NCBI GenBank assembly: GCA_963796125.1
Contig: CAWCKM010000012.1
Location: 1 to 48,385 of the forward strand
DNA from: DASPRG01 sp963796125
GTDB taxonomy: Bacteria > Nitrospirota > Thermodesulfovibrionia > Thermodesulfovibrionales > SM23-35
Reading direction: 5' to 3'
DNA: 48,385 nt
Below the pieces are notes generated by a model. That model had not been told where the DNA came from, ran no database searches, and saw only the letters and a list, made by a program, of their open reading frames with translations. Shown piece after piece: positions 8,912 to 16,854 of this stretch. Every line of letters begins with the position of its first letter. Position 1 is the first letter of the stretch. A program made the translations under genes and the position numbers.

Positions 8912-10360
8912 ATGGCAACTTACGATTTTGACATCGGGATCCTTGGGGGTGGAGCCGCAGGACTAACGGTTACATCCGGGGCTTCCCAGTTTGGCGCAAA
9001 GACCCTGCTCATCGAAAAGGAAAATGCACTGGGCGGAGACTGTCTTCATTATGGATGTGTTCCGAGCAAGACGCTTATCAAGACTGCTCATGTCTACCAT
9101 CTTATGAAGAACGCTGGTAAATATGGTCTTCCTCCGGTTGACCCCAAGCCAGTTGATTATCAGGAGGTGGCAAGAAGAATACAGTCTGTTATCCGTGTGA
9201 TAGAAGAATATGATTCAAAGGAAAGGTTTTGCAAACTCGGAGCACAAGTTGAATTCGGAAACGCGAGCTTTATAGATGAACACTCTGTTCGTCTCAACGG
9301 CAGGAGCTATTCTGCGAAGACCTGGGTTATTGCGACTGGTTCTTCACCAGCCATCCCATCTATTGAAGGGATTGACAGAACTCCTTATATCACAAATAAA
9401 GAGCTCTTTTCCCTTGATAAGCTTCCAAAATCCATGATCGCCATCGGAGGAGGACCCGTATCTATCGAAATGGCCCAGGCATTCAACCGGCTCGGAACAC
9501 AGGTTACCGTGATTGAGTTGGGTAATCAGATTCTCGGTGCTGAGGACAAAGATATGGCAGACCAGCTCTTGAATATTCTTATTTCTGAGGGCATAACATT
9601 TTGTTTAGGATCTGCAACCCTGAGCATCAAAGACCTTGGCAGTGAAAAGGAAGTTGTGATTAAAAACAGCGAAGGTAAAACCTTAAGTCTGAGGGCAGAG
9701 ATTATACTCATTGCAGTTGGGAGACAGGCAAACCTGAAAGGTCTCGGACTTGAGGGCATTTCAGTTGAGTTTGATAAGAAGGGGTTGAAGATAGACAGCC
9801 GGCTCAGGACAAATCACAGGCATATATTCGCCGCCGGCGATACAACAGGGGCCTATCAGTTTACCCATGCGGCAGGGTATGAAGGTGGGATCGTACTCAG
9901 CAATGCTATTCTTCATTTGCCAAGGAAAGTTGATTACACTAACCTGCCATGGTGCACCTATACTGACCCGGAACTCGCGAGCATCGGGATGAACGAAAAG
10001 CGGGCTAAAGGAGCAGGCGTGGATTATTCTGTCTGGACAGAGGAGTTTAAGCTCAATGATAGAAGTCTTGCAGAAGGGGAAGAAGAAGGAAAAATAAAGC
10101 TTCTCCTCGACAGAAAGGAAAAACCCATAGGCATCCAGATTCTCGGTCCCCGTGCTGGAGATCTGGTGAGTGAATGGGTAGCTATCATGAACGGAAAGGT
10201 CAGACTTTCGACCATCGCATCTGCGATTCATCCTTATCCGACTCTCGGAGAGATTAATAAGAGGGTCATCGGAACATTCTTTTCCAGCAAGATATTTTCT
10301 GAAAAGGTGAAAAAGGCATTAAGGTTTTTCTTCAATCTGAAGGGCAGGGCATGCGGGTAA
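8912..10360 (+). CDS. FAD-dependent pyridine nucleotide-disulfide oxidoreductase (mercuric reductase/lipoamide dehydrogenase-like)
   Basis: 482 residues, intact. The N-terminal FAD motif is GGGAAGLTVTSG. The redox-active disulfide is in GGDCLHYGCVPSKTLIK. An NAD(P) site (AIGGGPVSIEMAQAF), the second FAD motif (HIFAAGDTTGAYQFTHAA) and a dimerisation domain with AIHPYPTLGE follow. It lacks the N-terminal HMA domain and C-terminal cysteine pair of true mercuric reductases. ATG at 8912 follows GGAGG. Proteins of this kind often sit beside the arsenosugar-type glycosyltransferase, CMD and ArsS genes found downstream here, so it may supply reducing power for that pathway; that is inference. Confidence 0.85.
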   Translation: MATYDFDIGILGGGAAGLTVTSGASQFGAKTLLIEKENALGGDCLHYGCVPSKTLIKTAHVYHLMKNAGKYGLPPVDPKPVDYQEVARRIQSVIRVIEEYDSKERFCKLGAQVEFGNASFIDEHSVRLNGRSYSAKTWVIATGSSPAIPSIEGIDRTPYITNKELFSLDKLPKSMIAIGGGPVSIEMAQAFNRLGTQVTVIELGNQILGAEDKDMADQLLNILISEGITFCLGSATLSIKDLGSEKEVVIKNSEGKTLSLRAEIILIAVGRQANLKGLGLEGISVEFDKKGLKIDSRLRTNHRHIFAAGDTTGAYQFTHAAGYEGGIVLSNAILHLPRKVDYTNLPWCTYTDPELASIGMNEKRAKGAGVDYSVWTEEFKLNDRSLAEGEEEGKIKLLLDRKEKPIGIQILGPRAGDLVSEWVAIMNGKVRLSTIASAIHPYPTLGEINKRVIGTFFSSKIFSEKVKKALRFFFNLKGRACG

Positions 10361-10397
10361 TGGAACTGGCCGGGAAGTACTTCATTATTTTATAAAT

Positions 10398-10421
10398 TAA
10401 CTGCGGTCTCTGCCGCAGTTA
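10398..10421 (+). terminator. Hairpin, possible transcription terminator
   Basis: A perfect 9-base-pair stem TAACTGCGG/CCGCAGTTA closes a 6-base loop, 37 bases after the FAD oxidoreductase stop. The following sequence (TATATCGTC) has no strong U tract, so it is a weak intrinsic terminator or simply an inverted repeat. Confidence 0.4.
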
Positions 10422-10425
10422 TATC

Positions 10426-10553
10426 GTCATTCTGGCTTGTCAAATCTTTCTTGCGATCCCGAACAAGTCAAGGATTCCGCAAGCGGGAATGCACTGAAAA
10501 CAAATATTCAATTTCTGACGCCCTGCGGTCTCGGCCGTAAGGTTCTTCACAGC
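10426..10553. repeat. Degenerate REP-like intergenic sequence
   Basis: The stretch starts GTCATTCTGGCTTGTC and contains GGATTCCGCAAGCGGGAATG. These are pieces of the GTCATTCC...GGAATCCAG family also seen at 12870-12899 and 22810-22837. No open reading frame of interest. Confidence 0.4.
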
Positions 10554-10570
10554 GGAGGAGGTTAATACCG

Positions 10571-11251
10571 ATTAAGATATCAATAATAATACCAACATTG
10601 AATGAAGAAAGAACCCTCGGTGAAACCCTCTCGTCGATTCCTGTTACTGATAGAGAAGAACTGATCGTGGTTGATGGTGAAAGTACTGATAGGACAGTTT
10701 TCATCGCCCGTCAATTTACCGATAAGGTTTATGTAACCAGAAGAGGACGGGGACATCAGATGAATTTTGGTGCTGAGCGGGCAGATGGAGGAATACTGCT
10801 TTTCCTGCATGCTGATTGCACTTTGCCTCATGAAGGTTTTGGGACAATAAGAAAGGTGGTGGAGGACAGCAAGGTTGCGGCAGGTGCTTTCGACCTCCGC
10901 ATTGATCATCCAGGATTGCGGTTTAGGATTATAGAGTATGGAGCGAATCTGAGGTCCCGGATAAGTTCCATCCCTTATGGTGATCAGGGTATATTTATGA
11001 AGAGAAAGGTTTTTGAACAGATAGGCGGATTTGCTGATATCCCATTCATGGAAGATATCGAGATATCACGGAGGCTTAAAAGGATAGGAAAGATTATTTT
11101 CGTAAGGCCACCAATTAAGACATCACCAAGGAGGTGGCTGAAAGAAGGGCTTGTGTTCACTACCATGAGAGACTGGACAATTGCAGTTTCATTTGCATTC
11201 TTAAACATATCACCCAACAGACTTGTAAAATATTACAAGGAAGTTAGATAG
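10571..11251 (+). CDS. Arsenosugar-type family 2 glycosyltransferase (TIGR04283-like), apparent ATT start
   Basis: A GT-A glycosyltransferase of about 226 residues: ISIIIPTLNEERTLGETL at the N-terminus, the EELIVVDGESTDRT segment, an LLFLHADCTLP metal-binding region, and PYGDQGIFMKR then PFMEDIEISRR. This pattern matches the TIGR04283 family associated with arsenosugar biosynthesis. The first conventional start is TTG at 10598, but that would delete the first strand of the fold. A strong GGAGGAGG (10554-10561) points instead to ATT at 10571, with 9-base spacing, giving the normal beginning (M)KISIIIPTLNEE. Either ATT is used or the base has changed from ATG. Confidence 0.8.
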   Translation: MKISIIIPTLNEERTLGETLSSIPVTDREELIVVDGESTDRTVFIARQFTDKVYVTRRGRGHQMNFGAERADGGILLFLHADCTLPHEGFGTIRKVVEDSKVAAGAFDLRIDHPGLRFRIIEYGANLRSRISSIPYGDQGIFMKRKVFEQIGGFADIPFMEDIEISRRLKRIGKIIFVRPPIKTSPRRWLKEGLVFTTMRDWTIAVSFAFLNISPNRLVKYYKEVR

Positions 11252-11268
11252 AGAGGGAGGAGGCTACT

Positions 11269-11601
11269 ATGACTGAATATTACAGAGGTGAAGACTTAGA
11301 CAGATTTGGTGAAATAGGGAAATTTAAACCAGAGCTGTTCAGAAAGTTTATGGACTGGTACAATTCGGCGTTAGAGCCCGGTATTTTGACGAAAAGGGAA
11401 AAAGTTCTTATAGGACTTGCAGTAGCACACGTTATCCAGTGTCCCTATTGCATAGATGCCTACTCAAAAAGTTGCCTTGAAGAAGGGATGAGCATGGAAC
11501 ACATAACAGAAGCCGTTCATGTAGCTTCTGCCGTCAGAGGCGGGGCTTCACTCATACATGGCATTCAGGCTCATAATGTTGTGGATGAAATATCTCTTTA
11601 G
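11269..11601 (+). CDS. Carboxymuconolactone decarboxylase/AhpD-like protein, arsenosugar-associated type
   Basis: 110 residues of the CMD/AhpD fold. The redox motif is CPYCIDAYSKSC, with CxxC plus a third cysteine, followed by the helix EAVHVASAVRGGASLIHGIQ. This matches the peroxidase-like CMD proteins that accompany ArsS. ATG at 11269 follows a strong GGGAGGAGG. It lies 17 bases after the glycosyltransferase and is very likely co-transcribed. Its role in the pathway is unproven; CMD relatives act as peroxiredoxin reductants or peroxidases. Confidence 0.85.
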   Translation: MTEYYRGEDLDRFGEIGKFKPELFRKFMDWYNSALEPGILTKREKVLIGLAVAHVIQCPYCIDAYSKSCLEEGMSMEHITEAVHVASAVRGGASLIHGIQAHNVVDEISL

Positions 11602-11610
11602 ATTAACCCG

Positions 11611-11759
11611 ATAATGCAGACATTGCTCAAAAATTTATTTAACTCGATGAATTTATTAAAATATCTTTATTCGTTATATTCACTAAGGTATTCCGTGAAC
11701 AATTTATCGAAGGTAAGTCAAGTATCGGAAAATAAATTTTTTCACAACATCTGCATTAT
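11611..11759. repeat. 149-base nested inverted repeat upstream of arsS
   Basis: Three nested, symmetrical stems occur in this gap. They are ATAATGCAGA/TCTGCATTAT (11611-11620 with 11750-11759, 10 of 10), AAAAATTTATTT/AAATAAATTTTT (11629-11640 with 11730-11741, 12 of 12), and TCGATGAATT/AATTTATCGA (11644-11653 with 11701-11710, one G-T pair). An apical TTCAC/GTGAA hairpin sits inside. The 8-base gaps between the first two stems match on both sides. It ends 18 bases before the arsS start. It could be a small non-autonomous mobile element or a structured 5' leader. Confidence 0.6.
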
Positions 11760-11777
11760 TGAATTGCATAAAGAACT

Positions 11778-12753
11778 ATGAAGTTTAAAGACAAGGTATT
11801 AAGCATTCAATCGAAACCCCTCATTTCCGGCGGGATAGAGATTCTCCAGGTAAATCTTGGGTATAAATGTAACATGACATGCAAGCATTGTCATATAGAA
11901 GGCGGGCCTTCGAGAAATCAGGAAATGGACAGGGAAACTGTAGACACGATACTCAGGGTTATTGAGGAAAATGATATTCCCACCATTGATATTACAGGCG
12001 GTGCTCCGGAGTTAAACCCTCATTTCAGATACCTTATTGTGGAAGCGAGAAATAGAGGATGTCATGTGATAGTCCGGACGAACTTAACCATTTTCTACGA
12101 AAGAGAGATGGAGAATCTGCCGGAATTCTACCGCGAAAACTCTGTTGAGGTTGTTGCTTCCCTTCCATACTATATTGAGAACGATGTTGACAGAGTGAGG
12201 GGAAAGGGAACCTTTCAAAAAAGTATCATGGCGCTCAAGAAATTAAATGAGCTTGGATATGCAAATGGTTCATCCGACAGGAAACTCAATCTTGTCTATA
12301 ACCCTCCGGGAGCTTTTTTGGCGCCTTCCCAAAAGATACTGGAGGAAGATTATCGAAGGGAACTGGGGGCGAGGTTCAGCATATCCTTTGATAACCTCTA
12401 CACCTTTACGAATATGCCGATAGGCAGGTTCAGGGATTATCTGGTAAGGAGTAAGAGTCTCGAAAAATATACAGGACGACTGATGAATACCTTTAATCCC
12501 GGAACTCTCGATGCCTTAATGTGCAGATTTTTGATAAGCGTTGGCTGGGATGGAAGGCTTTACGACTGCGATTTTAATCAGGTATTAGGCCTGAATCTCC
12601 ATAGCGATTGTCCTCAGCACATTAAAGACTTTCATTATGCAAGTCCTTTCCCGAAGAGAGATTACCGTTGGTGAGCACTGTTATGGCTGTACAGCAGGAC
12701 AGGGGTCTTCCTGAACTGGTGCAATCAATGAAAGGCAGTTAGCCTTGAAGTGA
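11778..12753 (+). CDS. arsS: Radical SAM protein ArsS, probable selenoprotein, one frameshift
   Basis: The radical SAM cluster motif is CNMTCKHCHIEGGP near residue 32, followed by the usual TGGAPELN and NLTIFYE segments. The C-terminal Cys-rich domain begins around YDCDFNQVLGL. The plain frame stops at 12674 with a foreign tail (PKRDYRW). Removing one base in CCTTTCCC (about 12645-12653) gives REITVGEHCYGCTAGQGSS, exactly the conserved ArsS ending. The next codon is TGA (12712-12714), where the family has its final conserved cysteine, then TGAINERQLALK and a TGA stop at 12751-12753. Some ArsS-type proteins are known selenoproteins, so I read this TGA as selenocysteine, giving about 324 residues. 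ArsS proteins are linked to arsenosugar biosynthesis; no arsM gene lies in this window. Confidence 0.8.
12712..12753 (+). promoter_or_regulatory. Candidate bacterial SECIS element of arsS
   Basis: Directly downstream of the in-frame TGA, AAGGC (12732-12736) and GCCTT (12742-12746) form a 5-base-pair stem around the loop AGTTA. The loop carries G in its second position and begins 22 bases after the TGA. Below it, TCA/TGA (12726-12728 with 12751-12753) can extend the stem across an internal loop. Stem length, spacing and the loop G all fit the usual bacterial SECIS rules. Confidence 0.6.
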
Positions 12754-12807
12754 CTGGTGCATGGATATGCCTTTTATTCATCAGGACTCTGTTCAAATGT
12801 TGTAGTT

Positions 12808-12899
12808 TATCCGGTTAAGATTCTCTCGCGGAGACGCAGGGACTTGACCGGATAATCCAGTTCTTTTTTCTGGATTGCCCAATCAAGTTGGGCAATGAC
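12808..12899. repeat. Inverted repeats, including a GTCATT...AATCCAG element
   Basis: TATCCGGTTAAG (from about 12808) pairs, with one mismatch, with CTTGACCGGATA near 12843-12854. Next to it, CTGGATTGCCCAA and TTGGGCAATGAC form a perfect hairpin (12870-12899). On the minus strand this reads GTCATTGCCC...GGGCAATCCAG, the same element type as at 22810-22837. No gene is present between arsS and the SRPBCC gene. Confidence 0.55.
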
Positions 12900-13026
12900 A
12901 ACCAAAAGATACCCGATTCCAGCGATAACTATTGCAAGTATCAATTTCAGCCTAGTAATTACGATCATTTCGACCGTTATGTCTTCAGAAAAGGCGAGAT
13001 TGCAGAGCTTGCTCCAGAACACGGTA

Positions 13027-13079
13027 GAGAATATCGCTACCGGTTGCTCGCTTTCTCGCACGTCGCTCGCAATGACAAT
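13027..13079 (-). repeat. GTCATTGCGAGCGAC-type repeat
   Basis: On the minus strand the stretch begins GTCATTGCGAGCGACGTGCG and continues with GAGAAAGCGAGCAACC. This resembles the widely dispersed GTCATTGCGAG intergenic repeats of many environmental bacteria; a second relative lies at 40272-40340. The rest of 13080-13279 shows nothing I can name. Confidence 0.5.
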
Positions 13080-13279
13080 TCTTATAGCTGGATTTGGGTA
13101 TTAAATAACTTTTTAAGATGGTGGATAATTAATAGCATAACAAAGCTTTCCCCCTAATATCCTTATTCGCTTGCTGTTCATGGCACTGAATATGTATTGG
13201 AAAAAGAAGAAAAGTCAAGTATGCCTCATACCAGGAGCACGCATTGTTTTTGAAGAAACTTTAAAACTATTAACAGAGT

Positions 13280-13717
13280 CTACTTGATGAATTGATTTTC
13301 TGAGGCTGTCTTAAGATCTTTTAAAAATGTCTGTATGAGGGTACGCATTCTCTTTTTGGGAAGAAGGAAACTAAAAAACATTACGATGAATCCGGAAAAA
13401 GTTTCTCTGCTTGTAACGATTATCCCTTTTTCATTGTTCTGGAAAGTGAATATGTTTCGTGCAGAGAATCCTTTTTTCCTGGCTGACCATACAATGTGCT
13501 CATAGGGTTTTACCTCCTCTATCCTTATAGTAGCTTTCACGAGAAATACAAGCGGACGGAAACAACAGGAAATCTCACCTCCGCAAGACAAACATTTTTC
13601 TCTTGTGCATACATCCTCCATGACGGTATTCCATTCTTTCCAGCAGGTGAGGTTGGTAAAGGTTTCCCAGACCTTATCCATCTTTGCGTGTATGAGGATA
13701 GATTCTTCAATTACCAT
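13280..13717 (-). CDS. SRPBCC (START/Bet v1-like) family protein
   Basis: 145 residues starting VIEESILIHAKMDKVWETF, a typical polyketide-cyclase/SRPBCC beginning. The helix-grip elements WKEWNTVMEDV and PYEHIVWSARKKGF follow, and the C-terminal helix is LIQTFLKDLKTASENQ. The fold forms a hydrophobic ligand cavity; no catalytic role can be assigned. Four cysteines (CTREKCLSCGGEISCC) in the middle are unusual for the family and could bind metal. The gene is a single intact unit, on the same strand as the polyferredoxin gene upstream but separated from it by about 330 bases that include a structured repeat. Confidence 0.7.
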   Translation of the reverse strand: MVIEESILIHAKMDKVWETFTNLTCWKEWNTVMEDVCTREKCLSCGGEISCCFRPLVFLVKATIRIEEVKPYEHIVWSARKKGFSARNIFTFQNNEKGIIVTSRETFSGFIVMFFSFLLPKKRMRTLIQTFLKDLKTASENQFIK

Positions 13718-13832
13718 TCTTGATTGAAAGCTGATACCCCTTTTTTGTTTTATAATTATAAAAGTTTACTACATCTTTTACCTGGATTCTTCTAACCCAG
13801 ATTATTCACCACTCGTGAAGGAGCAGAGCAGA

Positions 13833-13952
13833 TGCAGTATCATCGCTCATTCTCGGTACGCTTCTGCGTACCTCCGAGGTACAGAGTGTCAGCCGCCTTG
13901 GGGCGGTGAACACTCTGTAAAGCCGCTCCGATACTGTATCTGCTCTGATTGA
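13833..13952 (+). repeat. Cloverleaf-like structured repeat, copy A
   Basis: An outer stem pairs AGAGCAGATGCAGTATC (about 13833-13849) with GATACTGTATCTGCTCT (about 13931-13947). Inside are two hairpins: CTCGGTACGC/GCGTACC-TCC-GAG with a bulged TCC, and ACAGAGTGT/ACACTCTGT enclosing CCGCC/GGCGG. The unpaired parts (CGCTCATT, TCCGAGGTA, AAAGCCGCTC) are shared with copy B at 15573-15662 while the stems differ and stay paired, so the structure is conserved. Confidence 0.65.
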
Positions 13953-14046
13953 TCAACAAATTTATGAATAATCTGGACTGAGCATTATTAGAACAACTAA
14001 AACAACAGAAGCTGATTCGTTTCTGACCTTGACTCGCCAATACTTG

Positions 14047-15577
14047 TCACATAAATTGCGGGCTGCCTCCGACAGGACATTTTGCCTCGCAAATGCCACA
14101 GCCAATGCAGAGTTCAAGATCAACCCTCGGTTGTTTTACTGTCATCTCCCTGCCGTCCCTATCCTTCACAAACACTTCTTCAAACCATATAGCCTTCTTC
14201 GGAGTAGGACAGACTTCTTCACAGACGATGCAGGGTGTTGCATGGGCATAAGGCAGACATCTCCCCTTGTCGATCATCGCAAGCCCAATCCTGACTTTCA
14301 TTTTCTCTTCAAGAGGCAGTCTCTGAATTGCACCTGTAGGACAGACCTGGCCGCAGAGCGTACACCTGTATTCACAATATCCGATTCTCGGTATGAGCTG
14401 GGGAGACCAGATCCCTTCAAGACCAGCTTCAAGGAGCGTTGGTTGCAATCCGTTTGTAATGCATACCTTCATGCATTCCCCGCATTTGACACATCTCTTG
14501 AGAAATTCTTTCTCCTCAAGAGAACCAGGGGGTCTTAACAGTTTAGGGTAAGAATATCCTGATTTCGAAAGAGGATTAGCCCTGAGAAAGGGAACTGTCA
14601 GTGCACCGGAACAAAGCGAGAGAACTACCTGCCTTCTTCCCAAATCCATGGACGGGGCTTTCTTTCTTCCAAAACCGAAGCTCACGGCATTTGCAGGGCA
14701 TACATCATCACAGTTGAAACAGGCAAGACACTCTGTGTTCCTCCAATCTTCCTTCTGATGCGGGAGTGCCTCTCCCTGACAGACAGAATCGCACATGCCG
14801 CAGGATGTACAACCCTCGCTTACCTCCCTCTTGAGGAATGAATACCGTGAAAGGAGTCCAAGGAGGGCACCAAGAGGACAGAGATATTTACACCAGAACC
14901 TCTTTTCAAGAAGATTGAGCCCAAGGATGAGAAAGAACAGGAAACCGACAAATATTCCCTGCAGATAATAAGGCTGTTGAAAAGAGAGAAAAATCTTTTT
15001 TGAGACATTGTAGAGAGGATTCTGATACATCAACAATGATCGGAATGTTTGCCTGATAAAGGACATCAAATACTCCACGGATACCGTAATTCAACAGTGG
15101 GTAGACACTCAGTGAAAAAGATCTGATCAGGAGAGAGAGTGGATCTACAATCCCGACAAGCTGAAGGGTGAAGATCGACGAGGCAATGAGGAACAGGAGA
15201 AGGTAATATTTCGCTTTATGCCACTGATAGGGGATTTTGTGAGAACACCTCTTTTTCAAAGCTCCCACAAGATTGTTCAAAGTCCCGAGAGGACAGACCC
15301 ACCCGCAGAAGACCCTTCCCAGAATCATGGTTAATAAAATTGTGATGATGGAAAGGAAAAAGGCAGCGGGTATTTTGCTTGCATGAGAAGTAAGAAGCGT
15401 GGTTATAAAGATGAGAGGATCAAAATCAAGAAAGAGTTTTACCGGGTAACCGAGGGTGTCATTTCCTTTTGATTCTGTCTGTATGAAAAGAAAGAGAAAA
15501 AGGAGCAGGAACAAACCCTGCGAAATTTTCCGAAGATTACGCTTAGATATCTTATTCATAAAGATCAATGAGGACAT
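14047..15577 (-). CDS. Membrane polyferredoxin (NapH/NapG-like 4Fe-4S protein), one frameshift
   Basis: Two overlapping frames form one protein of about 509 residues once a single base is removed from the six-T run at 14996-15001 (A6 on the coding strand). The N-terminal half has several membrane helices and the two NapH-type motifs CGWVCPLGTLN and CKYLCPLGALLG. The C-terminal half carries many ferredoxin-like cysteine motifs, including CTSCGMCDSVC, CLACFNCDDVCP, CVKCGECMKVC, CTLCGQVCPTGA, CIVCEEVCP and CIGCGICEAKCP. Such proteins pass electrons from the quinol pool to periplasmic or cytoplasmic partners. The start (15577 or the inner ATG at 15559) lacks a clear ribosome-binding site, and the first ATG lies inside repeat copy B. 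The DUF362 gene upstream probably belongs with it. Confidence 0.8.
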
Positions 15578-15662
15578 AGTATTTGAGCGGCTTTAGATTC
15601 TGTCATTGCGACTTACCTCGGAGGTCGTTGCGACCGATAATGAACGAAAATACTATGTCCAC
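15573..15662 (-). repeat. Cloverleaf-like structured repeat, copy B
   Basis: The outer stem is a 13-base perfect inverted repeat, GGACATAGTATTT (15573-15585) with AAATACTATGTCC. Read on the minus strand it contains TTCATTATCGG, a GGTCG/CGACC hairpin with the same bulged TCC before GAG as copy A, and the shared AAAGCCGCTC before the closing strand. It is inverted relative to copy A. The first possible start codon of the polyferredoxin gene (15577) falls in the closing strand. Confidence 0.65.
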
Positions 15663-15693
15663 ATGGCTTCAATAATTTATGAGTTAAGTGGGC

Positions 15694-16602
15694 TTAAATA
15701 TTCAGGGTCTTTATCTTCAGTTTTGAGAGATCCATGGTGCCGATGCCCACAGAGGCGGCAGCCTTCACATAGGACAGGTCACTCCCTTTCATGCCGAAGA
15801 GCGTTGCCCCATAAGAGTCAATAGCGACCTGGTCAACACCGACGATGACCGTATCCATCCTCTTCACATCACTCAAGTCTCCTCCTTGCGGGCCGTTTGC
15901 TGTGAGAATACGGACTGCATCAAGGACTGTGAGAGTCGGTTTGATAACCAGTGCGAGGTCGGCAAGGCTTTCACCGATTTTCTGGTGGATCCTTCCTCTT
16001 TGCCCTCCCATCACACCCATCCAGTTCTTCATTGCCATGGTAAGCCGTGCAAGGCCGTGATGTTTTGCAATGGGAATATTGATGATCTTGTCAGCCTCAA
16101 AGAGGTCCTGGTAAAGAGGCCATGATTTAAGGACCTGGCCTTTAATGGATATATCCCTGAATCTCCTTTCATCAATATAGATCAGTTCTGCACCTGTTGC
16201 ACTTACAGCATCAGCAATTCCGCTCTGCTTGTAGCACCTCCTGGGATCACTGACGCTCCGGTCAAAGAGTTTCACCTTTTTAGCGCCTGCTTCGAAACAG
16301 AGTTTCACAACAGTTGCAACGACTTCGGGGTTGGTATTAGCTGCCTGCTCAGGCAACCTGTCCCATGACATGTTGGGCTTTATGACAACGACATCACCCC
16401 GTGAGATAAATTTTTTGATCCCTCCCATCGCATCGATGGCAGCTTTCGTGATAGATGCCGGGGATTTACCTACCCCACGGGCAACAACGAGGTCTGTTTT
16501 TTCGGATACTTTTTGAGCAGATAAAAGGGTGTTCAGTCCCCCTTCAAAGAGAAGACCGCACCCGGTTATTGCTGCACACTTGAGAAACTTCCTTCTTTCC
16601 AT
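15694..16602 (-). CDS. DUF362 domain protein with Tat signal
   Basis: The open frame reaches 16662, but ATG at 16602 is the likely start: it has AGGGG upstream and begins MERRKFLKCAAITGCG, a twin-arginine signal (RRKFLK) with a hydrophobic core. The mature part is a DUF362 domain: VVIKPNMSWDR, EAGAKKVKLFDRSV, KIINIPIAKHHGLARLTMA and MKNWMGVMGG. About 302 residues, intact. DUF362 proteins often occur with ferredoxin-like genes, as here; a role as an iron-sulfur or electron-transfer partner is probable but undefined. It is transcribed towards the polyferredoxin gene, with a structured repeat between. Confidence 0.85.
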   Translation of the reverse strand: MERRKFLKCAAITGCGLLFEGGLNTLLSAQKVSEKTDLVVARGVGKSPASITKAAIDAMGGIKKFISRGDVVVIKPNMSWDRLPEQAANTNPEVVATVVKLCFEAGAKKVKLFDRSVSDPRRCYKQSGIADAVSATGAELIYIDERRFRDISIKGQVLKSWPLYQDLFEADKIINIPIAKHHGLARLTMAMKNWMGVMGGQRGRIHQKIGESLADLALVIKPTLTVLDAVRILTANGPQGGDLSDVKRMDTVIVGVDQVAIDSYGATLFGMKGSDLSYVKAAASVGIGTMDLSKLKIKTLNI

Positions 16603-16662
16603 GTCTATCCCCTTTATATATATTATATATAAAAAATAAGCAGAATCTAAAATTAGTTTCAC

Positions 16663-16854
16663 AGAAGCAATTCCTTTCTGTCAAGGAAGGTGTAAAATCA
16701 GCAGGAATGCTATTAATCTTCAAGATCTTAAAAGTTGTTTAAGTTTGTTCCTTTCTGGATTCCGTTTCCACGGAATCATTGAAGTCATTTCTACGAGGCT
16801 TCCCAGTAGTGAAGCAGGAATCCAGAGATTTCAACCATTGGAACAGAGTTCACT
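16663..16854. repeat. Intergenic sequence with degenerate CTGGATTCC repeats
   Basis: CTGGATTCCGTTTCCACGGAATCA near 16755 forms a short hairpin, and GAAGCAGGAATCCAGAG near 16811-16827 is its counterpart. This is again the GTCATTCC/GGAATCCAG family in degraded form. Nothing else visible. Confidence 0.4.

Noticed and set aside
12807..13157. Open frames of 69-89 codons on both strands after arsS
   Set aside because: They are built from inverted repeats and GTCATTGCG-type elements and lack ribosome-binding sites.
14029..14538. Plus-strand open frame of 169 codons
   Set aside because: It lies opposite the ferredoxin-rich part of the polyferredoxin gene and its sequence has no family-like features.
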